The position numbers were made by a program, and so were the translations under genes. A model generated the notes under the pieces. It made no database searches. It saw only the letters and a list, made by a program, of their open reading frames with translations, and was not told where the DNA came from. Positions 1 to 5,982 of a stretch of DNA of 10,245 bases are shown piece by piece; within the stretch, counting starts at the first letter, position 1; every line of letters begins with the position of its first letter. This DNA comes from Thermanaerothrix sp034436175 (lineage in GTDB: Bacteria > Chloroflexota > Anaerolineae > Anaerolineales > Anaerolineaceae): positions 1 to 10,245 of the forward strand of contig CAYRUO010000033.1 of NCBI GenBank assembly GCA_964427505.1. The letters are read 5' to 3'.

Positions 1-40
1 GGTTTCGGCCCAATTTCATGTGTGCTTAATCCACCCGAGG

Positions 41-46
41 CATAAT
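41..46 (+). promoter_or_regulatory. Possible -10 hexamer of a leaderless promoter
   Basis: CATAAT matches the -10 consensus at 5 of 6 positions. Transcription would begin at about 53, practically on the GTG start codon of the small membrane protein. No convincing -35 box is visible 16-18 bases upstream, so this call is weak. Confidence 0.25.
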
Positions 47-53
47 TAGGGCT

Positions 54-212
54 GTGAAGACCCGCTTTCGCCGTTTTACCTCACGCCCGGCCTCACGCCA
101 CACTTACCCCCGCTTTTGGGAAAAAGCCATCCCCGTCTTTCTTGTTCTGATCGGCCTGGCCATCCTGGTCTTGCTGGGGGTTAGCCTGGCCGTGGTGCTG
201 GGATGGTTGTAA
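54..212 (+). CDS. Small single-helix membrane protein, 52 aa
   Basis: An open frame starts at GTG (54) and ends at TAA (210-212), with an in-frame stop upstream at 27-29. The product has a basic, aromatic N-terminal half (MKTRFRRFTSRPASRHTYPR, residues 1-20), then FWEKAIP, then one long hydrophobic segment at about residues 28-52 running to the C-terminus. The cationic head followed by a single helix predicts a bitopic inner-membrane peptide with its N-terminus in the cytoplasm. No family is recognised. There is no clear ribosome site; a CATAAT hexamer at 41-46 ends 7 bases before the GTG, so the mRNA could be leaderless. It lies 25 bases before the seven-helix membrane protein on the same strand, which suggests co-transcription. 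It is supported by codon usage typical of the window and coherent protein character, but not by homology. Confidence 0.5.
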   Translation: MKTRFRRFTSRPASRHTYPRFWEKAIPVFLVLIGLAILVLLGVSLAVVLGWL

Positions 213-237
213 GCACACTTTTTTATTGGAGGTTGAT

Positions 238-972
238 ATGAATTTCGTCACCACCGTATTACCGTTTCTTTCCAGTGCGGTCAGCCTGGTCTTTGCCCTG
301 TTGGTCTGGCGCCGCTTTATGCGCAAACGGGGGGCGCATCATTTGCTGTGGGGGATGGGCATGCTCTTTTACGCTATCGGCGGGTTCTGTGAGGGCTATT
401 ATGGCGCCCTGGGCTGGAACCCGCTGATCTTCCGCTTGTGGTACCTCTTCGGTGCCATGCTGGTGGCGGCCTGGCTGGGGCAGGGCACGGCCTATCTGTT
501 GATCCGCCGCCGTGGCCTTGCCCATGCGCTGATGGCGCTCTTGCTCGTTGGTTCCATTTACGGGGCGGTACGCGTCTTTACGGCCGACCTCGACCCGGCG
601 CTGATGTCGAGCGGTCTGCACACCGGCAGTGAATTGAGCGGGCGCGCCATTGTCACCCCCGGTGTGCGCACGCTGACACCTTTCTTTAACCTCTATGGCA
701 CGGTGCTGCTGGTGGGTGGGGCGGCTTATTCGGCCTGGCTCTTCTGGCGCAAGCGTGTGCTGCTGCACCGCACCATCGGCAACGTGCTGATTGCCGTCGG
801 CGCTCTGTTGCCGGCCTTCGGCGGCACCTTCAGCCGCTTGGGCATCCCCGGCGCGCTCTACATCAGTGAATTCCTGGGCGCGGTGTTGCTCTTTGCCGGC
901 TTCCTGCGCGCAACCACCCCCATCCCGCAGGCCGCCGAATCGGCCTCGGCACCCCAAACGGCGGCGTCTTGA
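238..972 (+). CDS. Orphan seven-helix membrane protein, 244 aa
   Basis: The start is the ATG at 238, preceded by GGAGG (228-232) with a 5-base spacer; a TTG at 226 in the same frame lies on the ribosome site and is rejected. The protein has about seven hydrophobic helices, near residues 4-24, 35-54, 64-87, 94-112, 151-170, 176-198 and 204-224. A soluble loop at about 113-150 and a short Ala/Pro-rich tail follow the fourth and last helices respectively. Aromatic and Gly residues lie in the helices (FYAIGGFCEGYYG, FRLWYLFGAMLVAAWLGQG). The layout recalls the seven-helix sensor domain found at the N-terminus of some histidine kinases, but here no kinase, GGDEF or other output domain follows. I recognise no enzyme motif. 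It could be a stand-alone membrane sensor or a structural partner of the small upstream protein. The function is unknown. Confidence 0.8.
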   Translation: MNFVTTVLPFLSSAVSLVFALLVWRRFMRKRGAHHLLWGMGMLFYAIGGFCEGYYGALGWNPLIFRLWYLFGAMLVAAWLGQGTAYLLIRRRGLAHALMALLLVGSIYGAVRVFTADLDPALMSSGLHTGSELSGRAIVTPGVRTLTPFFNLYGTVLLVGGAAYSAWLFWRKRVLLHRTIGNVLIAVGALLPAFGGTFSRLGIPGALYISEFLGAVLLFAGFLRATTPIPQAAESASAPQTAAS

Positions 973-980
973 ACGCCACC

Positions 981-1009
981 TTGACGAATCCGCGTCCTCT
1001 GGCTAGGAT
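981..1009 (+). promoter_or_regulatory. Probable sigma-70-type promoter of the prenyltransferase
   Basis: TTGACG (981-986, 5 of 6 to the -35 consensus) is followed after exactly 17 bases by TAGGAT (1004-1009, 4 of 6 to the -10 consensus). It lies 46 bases before the UbiA-family start codon. It suggests the prenyltransferase has its own promoter rather than depending wholly on the upstream membrane genes. Confidence 0.45.
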
Positions 1010-1055
1010 TTAGACGCTCGCTATCCTTCATCTATCTCAATCTTGGGAGAGGTCT

Positions 1056-1952
1056 ATGCGATCGTTGAACTCACTGCTTGGCCCGATGCGCGTACCCTTT
1101 TTACTGCTCACGCCGGCCTGTGTGGCCCTCGGTGTAGCCACTGCCTATTGGCAAACCAGGCATCTGGACGGCTGGCAGGTGCTGCTGGTGTTGATCGCCG
1201 CGCTGGCTTCGCACATTGCGGTGAATGCCCTGAACGAATATGTGGACTTCAAAACCGGGTTGGATTTACGCACCCAGCGCACGCCGTTCAGCGGGGGGAG
1301 CGGCACCCTGCCGCAACAGCCACACCTGGCCAAGACGGCGCTCTGGACCGGCCTGGTCAGCCTGGGGGTGCTCAGCCTGATCGGTGCCTATTTCGTGGCC
1401 CTGCGCGGGTGGCTGTTGGCGCTGATCGGCGTCTTGGGCATGGTGGTCATCGTGACCTACACCCCGCTGATCACCCGCCTGCCGGCACTGTGCCTGATCG
1501 CGCCCGGGCTGGGCTTTGGCCCGTTGATGGTCATCGGCACCCACCTGGCGCTAGGTGGCAGTCTCTCGGCGGCGGTGGTGGTGGCTTCACTGGTGCCGTT
1601 CTTCCTGGTCAATAACCTGCTCTTGCTCAACCAGTTCCCGGATGTGGAAGCGGATCGCAGTGTGGGGCGCCACCACTATCCCATTACCCTGGGGCGCCGG
1701 CGCAGTGCCGTGATCTACGCCTTGTTCCTCGGTCTGGCTTACCTGGCGGTGGCGGGCGGCGTCGCGGCAGGGGTGCTTCCGCCAACCAGCCTGCTGGGAT
1801 TGTTGGCGGCGGTGCTCTTACCGCGCGTGATCCAAGGGGTTCTGCGCCATGCCGATAATATCCCCCAACTGATGCCCTACCTGGGACTGAACGTGATCCT
1901 CAACCTGGTAACGCCGGTGCTGGTGGCACTGGGGTTCTTCCTGGCGGTGTAA
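1056..1952 (+). CDS. UbiA-family prenyltransferase, MenA-like
   Basis: This is an integral membrane prenyltransferase of the UbiA superfamily, which transfers a polyprenyl diphosphate to an aromatic or other acceptor. MenA, the closest functional type, prenylates 1,4-dihydroxy-2-naphthoate in menaquinone synthesis. The first Mg-diphosphate motif is at residues 57-70 (N57, N60, E61, D64, G68, D70; MenA-type enzymes usually have NDxxD, so E61 replaces an Asp). It is followed by the conserved RTPFSGGSGTL segment. The second motif is D196-x-E198-x-D200, followed by the VGRHHYPITLGRR stretch typical of this family. At 298 residues with eight to nine hydrophobic segments it has normal length. The ATG at 1056 follows GGGAGAGG at 1044-1051. 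No other quinone gene is in the window, so the substrate is open; another lipid acceptor is possible. Confidence 0.85.
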   Translation: MRSLNSLLGPMRVPFLLLTPACVALGVATAYWQTRHLDGWQVLLVLIAALASHIAVNALNEYVDFKTGLDLRTQRTPFSGGSGTLPQQPHLAKTALWTGLVSLGVLSLIGAYFVALRGWLLALIGVLGMVVIVTYTPLITRLPALCLIAPGLGFGPLMVIGTHLALGGSLSAAVVVASLVPFFLVNNLLLLNQFPDVEADRSVGRHHYPITLGRRRSAVIYALFLGLAYLAVAGGVAAGVLPPTSLLGLLAAVLLPRVIQGVLRHADNIPQLMPYLGLNVILNLVTPVLVALGFFLAV

Positions 1953-1973
1953 TGGCAGAACAGCACCGACGTC

Positions 1974-2007
1974 AAAGCGCCCCTGGGACAGCCCCCAGGG
2001 GCGCTTT
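1974..2007. terminator. Bidirectional intrinsic terminator
   Basis: A perfect 14-bp stem (AAAGCGCCCCTGGG, 1974-1987, paired with 1994-2007) encloses a 6-base loop. On the + strand it ends in TTTCTT, giving a terminator 21 bases past the prenyltransferase stop. On the - strand the same hairpin ends in TTTGAC and lies 26 bases past the DoxX-type stop. The position between two convergent genes fits a shared terminator; the U-tract is better on the + strand. Confidence 0.85.
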
Positions 2008-2033
2008 CTTGGGGCAGGGGTGATTAGAGGGAT

Positions 2034-2630
2034 TCAGGATGTGTGGCCCGCTGCCGAGGCCGTTTCGCTCTTGGTGGCAAAGACCCGCCCGGGGCGCCAG
2101 GGCGTGCCCAACAGGGGCAACAGCCAGCGATCCAACCCCCACCAGCCGGCCGTCTTCCAGGCTAGGATGAGGAAGATGGACAGGGTGAACAGCACCGGGT
2201 TGATGCTGGCGGTACCGGCCATCATAAAATTCCAGTTCATGAAGGCGCCGAAGAAGGCGGCGATGCCCACGAAGGCGCCCAGGATCAGGGCTATGCCGAC
2301 CAGCAGTTCGCCGGCCACGATCAACTTGGCAAACCAGGTGTAATGCCCGCCGTCTAAGAGGGCCTGAATGAAGGCACGGTACCAATCAAAAGCGATGGCC
2401 GGGCGGGCCGGTGGCTCCGGCACGGCCACGGCACGCTCCCAAAAGCCTTTGAGCGCCGCACCGGTCTGCACCCAGGCCGGGTTGCCGACCTTGCCCAGCC
2501 CGGAGGTCAACCAGGTGTAGCCGACATACAGCCGCACGATCAGCCACAGCCAGGCCCACGAAGGGCTGCCGAATAAGCGCTGAATAAATGGGGGATCGGT
2601 GATTTCGATTACTCGTCCATGCTCGGCCAT
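2034..2630 (-). CDS. DoxX/DoxD-family membrane protein
   Basis: The 198-residue protein has the DoxX/DoxD layout. A first helix at about residues 24-46 carries the family pattern RLYVGYTWLTSGLGK (R33, G37, G44, K47). A longer extracytoplasmic or amphipathic insert follows (about 48-98). Next comes LIVAGELLVGIALILGAFVG with the conserved Glu-Leu, then further helices ending near 170 and a polar tail. DoxD is the small subunit of archaeal thiosulfate:quinone oxidoreductase, and other DoxX proteins are membrane partners of oxidoreductases. A redox or quinone-linked role is therefore inferred, not shown. The ATG at 2630 is preceded by GGGAGG with a 6-base spacer. It is a separate unit with its own promoter, whose operator is a copy of that before the FAD oxidase gene upstream. 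Confidence 0.8.
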   Translation of the reverse strand: MAEHGRVIEITDPPFIQRLFGSPSWAWLWLIVRLYVGYTWLTSGLGKVGNPAWVQTGAALKGFWERAVAVPEPPARPAIAFDWYRAFIQALLDGGHYTWFAKLIVAGELLVGIALILGAFVGIAAFFGAFMNWNFMMAGTASINPVLFTLSIFLILAWKTAGWWGLDRWLLPLLGTPWRPGRVFATKSETASAAGHTS

Positions 2631-2653
2631 CTTATACCTCCCGTTATGAGATT

Positions 2654-2695
2654 ATTATTCATATTATCACCATATTTGTAAGATTACATTAAAAA
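2654..2695 (-). promoter_or_regulatory. Promoter/operator of the DoxX gene (copy 1 of a repeated block)
   Basis: On the + strand this holds ATTATTCATATTATCACC (2654-2671), then a 14-base diverged stretch, then ACATTAAAAA. The first 18 bases are identical to those at 4351-4368, and the whole 42-base block has the same spacing in both copies. Read on the - strand it contains GATAAT (2663-2668, 5 of 6 to the -10 consensus) about 33 bases before the ATG, with a weak TTAATG at the -35 place. The outer palindrome arm seen in copy 2 is imperfect here (GATTAT opposite ATCACC, 4 of 6). Confidence 0.6.
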
Positions 2696-2814
2696 CCTCG
2701 TTCTGGGCGCCAAAGGTTGAAGAAATGGACGGTTGTATCACCGAATCTGGATGCGAGGGAAGGCGATCTTTGAATCGGGTTCGCCGGTCGCTTAGCCGCG
2801 CAGTGGCGTGAACA

Positions 2815-2847
2815 AAAGGGGGTAAGAGGAAACCGGTATCCCCCTTT
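2815..2847 (-). terminator. Probable terminator of the FAD oxidase gene
   Basis: On the - strand AAAGGGGG (2840-2847) pairs with CCCCCTTT (2815-2822) across a 17-base loop. The following - strand bases continue the run as TTTTGTT. It starts 5 bases beyond the oxidase stop codon, the expected place. The loop is longer than usual, which lowers confidence. Confidence 0.55.
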
Positions 2848-2851
2848 GTGA

Positions 2852-4249
2852 TCAGGCCGGCGGGATGGCGAAACTATGTCCGAACATATTGTGCGGGTCG
2901 TACCTGGCTTTGAGTTTCTGCAAGCGCGCATAGGCTTCCGCCGAGAAGCCTTGGGGGGTGCGCTCGCGTGCTTCTTCACCTTCCAGGAAATTCAAGTAAA
3001 CGCCCCCATGGAGGTGGGGAGTTAGCGCCCGCCTGAGTTGGGTGATATGGTGGCCGGCGTTGGCATGACTCTCTGGGGTCGGCACGACGGCGACCATTTG
3101 CAGGCTGTAACGCGCCTCGCGATGGCTGTAAGCCGTTGTGCTCGGATCAACGGCGGCGATGGCGCCCCCGGCATGTCGGATCTCACTAAATAAGAGCGCC
3201 GGCGGCCCGTGGTGCGGAACGACATGCTGAACGAGCCCCTCGATGATTTCGTCATCGAGATGGCTGAGCCAGGCGCCGCTGGTCAAGGCCGGGATAGGAT
3301 CTATCGGGTCGTTGCTGATCCGGGCCACCTCGGCGAAAGGCATCGCCTTGAAGTCATCCACCAGCGGCGTTTGCCATTCCCGCCAGGGACGAAGCAAGGC
3401 TTCACCCTGTTCCACCGGGCCGCAATAACAACCGCGCAGGATCGCAAACGACCGACCGCGGAAGACGTCCGGCACCTCCGGAAAGGGCGGAAAGTTCATG
3501 AGCGTAAAGGCCGCGGTCAGTTCATCGGGAGCGTCGGCAATCCATTGGCGAAAGAGGGCAAAGGCTTTTCCGGCGCTTTCCACCGGATAATATAGATTGC
3601 CCCCGTAAACGGTTGTCACCGGGTAGAGGCGAATTTCCAACCCGGTAACGACACCGAAGTTACCTCCGCCGCCGCGCAAGCCCCAGAACAAATCGGCACT
3701 TTCGGCGGCGCTGGCGCGCAGGTGTTCGCCGTTGGCCGTCACCACCTCAAAGTAATTGACGCTGTCGGTGGCTAAGCCGTATTTGCGTCCCAACCAGCCA
3801 AACCCGCCCCCTAGCGTATAGCCCACCACGCCCACATCCGGCGATGAACCCAGCAAGGGTGCCAATCCTGCCATCTGAGCCGCTTTGAGCACGGTTTCCC
3901 ATTTGGTGCCAGCCCCAACCCAGGCGGTTTGGGCGGTAGGATCTATGCGCACCCCGGCCAGGCGCGAGGTATGCAAGAGCAGTGCTTCATCCGCATTGCG
4001 GATGACCCCATGCCCGGTGCCCGTCGCCGCTACGGATAAGCGCTGGTCCCCGGCAAAGCGGATGGATTCGACAACATCCGATGGGGTTTGGGCTTGGATG
4101 ATCAATGCCGGGTATTGATCTACGGCCAGATTCCAGGCGCGGCGCGCTTCGTCGTAATCCTCGTCGCCTGGGGTGATGACCCGGCAACCGCGGGTGAGCC
4201 GCGTCTGCAGGTAGGCCAGTTCGGCGGTCGAAAAATGGGTAACGGTCAT
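2852..4249 (-). CDS. FAD-linked oxidase, berberine-bridge-enzyme-like
   Basis: The protein has 465 residues: an FAD-binding PCMH-type domain (about 45-215), a substrate domain, and a C-terminal BBE segment (YLNFLEGEE...RLQKLKARYDPHNMF). Enzymes of this family oxidise alcohols, sugars or alkaloid-like substrates and pass electrons to oxygen or another acceptor. H80 in TGTGHG sits where the 8-alpha-histidyl FAD link forms. The place of the second, cysteinyl link is Ser (S136 in SSPDVGVVGY), so a single covalent bond is expected. The diphosphate loop LGGGFGWLGRKYGL (146-159) and the WGLRGGGGNFGVVT stretch are intact. The start chosen is the ATG at 4249 with AGGAG 6 bases upstream; a TTG at 4333 would add 28 unlike residues and lacks a ribosome site. 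No signal peptide is visible. Its substrate is unknown; it shares its operator with the DoxX gene downstream. Confidence 0.88.
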   Translation of the reverse strand: MTVTHFSTAELAYLQTRLTRGCRVITPGDEDYDEARRAWNLAVDQYPALIIQAQTPSDVVESIRFAGDQRLSVAATGTGHGVIRNADEALLLHTSRLAGVRIDPTAQTAWVGAGTKWETVLKAAQMAGLAPLLGSSPDVGVVGYTLGGGFGWLGRKYGLATDSVNYFEVVTANGEHLRASAAESADLFWGLRGGGGNFGVVTGLEIRLYPVTTVYGGNLYYPVESAGKAFALFRQWIADAPDELTAAFTLMNFPPFPEVPDVFRGRSFAILRGCYCGPVEQGEALLRPWREWQTPLVDDFKAMPFAEVARISNDPIDPIPALTSGAWLSHLDDEIIEGLVQHVVPHHGPPALLFSEIRHAGGAIAAVDPSTTAYSHREARYSLQMVAVVPTPESHANAGHHITQLRRALTPHLHGGVYLNFLEGEEARERTPQGFSAEAYARLQKLKARYDPHNMFGHSFAIPPA

Positions 4250-4346
4250 TTGTGGCTCCTGATTTTGGGTTTTGCGGCGGTGAGCCTGAGGCGCGCGTGC
4301 GACAATCAAAAAGCCCTTGGAGCAGGTCCGCAACAGGCTGTGAAGA

Positions 4347-4392
4347 GGTGATTATTCATATTATCACCTTATTAGTGGGAATACATTAAAAA
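4347..4392 (-). promoter_or_regulatory. Promoter/operator of the FAD oxidase gene (copy 2 of the repeated block)
   Basis: A 22-bp imperfect palindrome, GGTGAT-N10-ATCACC (4347-4368), is followed by a conserved tail that ends in TACATTAAAAA at 4392. On the - strand GATAAT (4360-4365) is a 5-of-6 match to the -10 consensus and falls inside the palindrome, so a bound protein would block RNA polymerase. Transcription would begin near 4353, leaving a leader of about 100 bases before the ATG at 4249. The same block recurs before the DoxX gene. Confidence 0.65.
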
Positions 4393-4452
4393 GGGCCGTT
4401 TTCCCCGCTTTAGGGGCTTTGACGCCATTCGAGGAATGGAGGTTAGCCGGGT

Positions 4453-5139
4453 TTACCCATCCGTGGGAGTGGGCGGGAGCGTGAGATGACCAACGCCGTC
4501 GTAAAACAAATGATAAAACATCTGTGCCATGGCTTGAGGCGGGTAGGGTGTGCCGTGTTCCAGCCACCAGGTCAGCAACCCCAGCAGTGCCCCGGCGAAG
4601 TAATTGGCCAGCACCTCGGCCGGCAGAGGTGGCACCCGCGGGGGGCGGTGGGCATCCAGGTAGGTGATGACCGCCTGGCAGATCATGGCGTGAATGCGCT
4701 GAAAAATCGCGGCAGTGCCCTCGCCGCGCAGGATGACCCGGTAGAGGGTCGCGTTCTCCGCGGCGTGATCGAACACCAGCGCGATGGCGCGCTGTAACCA
4801 CGCCGCGGCCGCCTCGGAGCCGGCGTCCAGGTGCGGCGGGGCGAAGGCGCTCACCTGTGCCATCAGGTCATCTACGGTCTGTTGGATGCTGTCCAACAGC
4901 AGGGCTTCTTTATCGCGGTAATGGAGGTAGAAGGTAGCCCGTCCCAGGTTCGCCCGCGCGGTGATATCTTCCACCCGCACGGCGTCGTAGCCGCGCTCCA
5001 AGATCAGCGTAATCAGGGCGTCGCGCAACTGCTGGCGTGTGCGCTGTACTCGCCGATCGGGGCGCCGTTCGCCCGCTTCGGGCGGCGGCATCGGCGGCAG
5101 GTCAGATGGGGGATGATTGACAGCCTGAGGTTTCGGCAT
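4453..5139 (-). CDS. TetR-family transcriptional regulator
   Basis: The protein has 228 residues. The DNA-binding domain spans about residues 33-80, and the helix-turn-helix region VRVEDITARANLGRATFYLHYRDKEALL is the usual TetR signature. The all-helical C-terminal part includes YFAGALLGLLTWWLEHGTPYPP, typical of the TetR_C_8-like ligand and dimer domain. It is divergent from the ABC exporter operon, and the 87 bases between them hold a perfect palindrome, so it probably represses both itself and the exporter until a ligand binds. The N-terminus is a Pro-rich extension of about 30 residues. No ribosome site precedes the ATG at 5139, and the likely promoter places the transcript start almost on it; a start at Met17 (5091) also lacks a ribosome site. 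Family assignment is firm, ligand unknown. Confidence 0.9.
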   Translation of the reverse strand: MPKPQAVNHPPSDLPPMPPPEAGERRPDRRVQRTRQQLRDALITLILERGYDAVRVEDITARANLGRATFYLHYRDKEALLLDSIQQTVDDLMAQVSAFAPPHLDAGSEAAAAWLQRAIALVFDHAAENATLYRVILRGEGTAAIFQRIHAMICQAVITYLDAHRPPRVPPLPAEVLANYFAGALLGLLTWWLEHGTPYPPQAMAQMFYHLFYDGVGHLTLPPTPTDG

Positions 5140-5143
5140 ATAA

Positions 5144-5162
5144 TATAGACATTGTGTCTATA
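5144..5162. promoter_or_regulatory. Perfect palindromic operator, probably for the TetR regulator
   Basis: TATAGACA (5144-5151) and TGTCTATA (5155-5162) are exact inverted repeats with a TTG spacer. TetR-family repressors often bind such TAGACA/TGTCTA dyads. The site begins only 5 bases from the regulator's start codon and overlaps its probable -10 region, as expected for autorepression. Confidence 0.7.
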
Positions 5163-5179
5163 ATTCTACACGTTGTCTA
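5151..5179 (-). promoter_or_regulatory. Possible promoter of the TetR gene
   Basis: On the - strand TAGACA (5174-5179, 5 of 6 to the -35 consensus) and CACAAT (5151-5156, 4 of 6 to the -10 consensus) are 17 bases apart. Transcription would start near 5144, about 5 bases from the ATG, giving an essentially leaderless message. The -35 lies in the second operator and the -10 in the first. Confidence 0.4.
5165..5179. promoter_or_regulatory. Second, partial operator half-site
   Basis: This 15-base stretch keeps TGTCTA exactly and ACA of the left arm, matching the core of the perfect palindrome at 10 of 15 positions. Its centre is 19 bases from the first, about two helical turns, so two repressor dimers could bind one face of the DNA. 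Confidence 0.4.
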
Positions 5180-5193
5180 TTTTATCATAGAAT
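5165..5193 (+). promoter_or_regulatory. Probable promoter of the ABC exporter operon
   Basis: TCTACA (5165-5170, 4 of 6 to the -35 consensus) and TAGAAT (5188-5193, 5 of 6 to the -10 consensus) are exactly 17 bases apart and 33 bases before the first ATPase start. The -35 lies inside the second operator site, so repressor binding would exclude polymerase. Confidence 0.45.
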
Positions 5194-5226
5194 GAGTCCT
5201 TCTCCCACACGCTGCTTTAGGGAGTC

Positions 5227-5970
5227 ATGGCCGCACCATCTGTTCGTCCTACGGCTTCATCGGTAGGCTCCACCGCCCAGCCCATCATCATCCTGCGCGG
5301 GGTCAAGAAGGCCTATCAAACCCCGGCGGGGGATTTTTGGGCCTTGCAGGGCATTGATCTCGACGTTTACCCGGGTGAGTTTGTAGGCGTGATCGGCAAA
5401 TCGGGGGCGGGCAAGACCACCCTGCTCAACATGATCAGCGGGATTGATGCGCTCACCGCCGGGGAGGTGGTGGTCAACGGGGTGCGGGTGCATGATCTGG
5501 ATGAAGACCGCCTCGCGCTTTGGCGGGGGCGCACGCTGGGTGTGATCACCCAGAACTTTCTGCTCATGCCCACCCTCACCCTGCTGGAAAATGTCCTGCT
5601 ACCGATGGATTTTTGCGGCCTGTGGCAGGGGCCTAAGTCAATCGAGCGGGCGCGGGAGTTACTGCGCCAGGTGGAACTGGAAGACCACATCCACAAGTTG
5701 CCGGCGGCCATCTCCGGCGGGCAGCAGCAGCGGGTGGCGATTGCGCGCGCCCTGGCCAATGACCCGCCCATCCTGCTGGCGGATGAGCCCACCGGGCGTC
5801 TGGATTCGGGCACGGCGGAAGGGATTTTGCGCATCTTTGAGCACCTGGCGGCAGCCGGCAAGACCATCGTGATGGTGACACATGACCTCAGCCTGGAACG
5901 CCGCTTCTCACGCGTGGTATGGATCGCCGACGGGCGGCTGGTGGCAGATCGTCAGGCGGCGTTGGGGTAG
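5227..5970 (+). CDS. ABC transporter ATPase 1 (MacB/LolD-type)
   Basis: This 247-residue nucleotide-binding subunit energises an FtsX-type exporter. All motifs are intact: Walker A GKSGAGKTT (57-65, K63), Q-loop ITQNFLLMP, signature ISGGQQQR (from 162), Walker B ILLADEP with D186 and catalytic E187, D-loop, and switch His H219 in VTHD. The sequence between Walker A and the signature (LENVLLPMDF) is characteristic of the MacB/LolD subfamily, whose members act by mechanotransmission on FtsX-fold permeases. About 18 Ala/Ser/Pro-rich residues precede the domain. The ATG at 5227 follows AGGGAG with a short 2-base gap. It is the first gene of a four-gene operon and is paralogous to the next gene, with which it probably forms a heterodimer. 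Confidence 0.93.
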   Translation: MAAPSVRPTASSVGSTAQPIIILRGVKKAYQTPAGDFWALQGIDLDVYPGEFVGVIGKSGAGKTTLLNMISGIDALTAGEVVVNGVRVHDLDEDRLALWRGRTLGVITQNFLLMPTLTLLENVLLPMDFCGLWQGPKSIERARELLRQVELEDHIHKLPAAISGGQQQRVAIARALANDPPILLADEPTGRLDSGTAEGILRIFEHLAAAGKTIVMVTHDLSLERRFSRVVWIADGRLVADRQAALG

Positions 5971-5982
5971 GGAGGGAATGGC

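Noticed and set aside
259..957. 232-codon open frame on the - strand opposite the seven-helix protein
   Set aside because: The + strand frame has coherent membrane helices and a good ribosome site, while the antisense translation is polar, Gln/Gly-rich and featureless.
4250..4333. Longer N-terminus of the FAD oxidase from a TTG codon at 4333
   Set aside because: It has no ribosome site, and the added residues do not resemble the family; the ATG at 4249 has AGGAG at the right distance.
2654..4392. The two copies of the AT-rich block as ends of a mobile element carrying the oxidase
   Set aside because: The copies are direct, not inverted, and sit precisely at the promoter position of two minus-strand genes. 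There is no transposase or target duplication.
4388..4440. Hairpin CCCC-GCTTTA-GGGG with a downstream T-run as a TetR terminator
   Set aside because: The stem is only 4 bp, and the T-run on the - strand is 10 bases beyond the stem and belongs to the repeated promoter block.
5159..5164. Perfect TATAAT hexamer as the exporter operon -10 box
   Set aside because: No -35-like sequence lies 16-18 bases upstream. It is part of the palindrome, and the TCTACA/TAGAAT pair downstream fits better.
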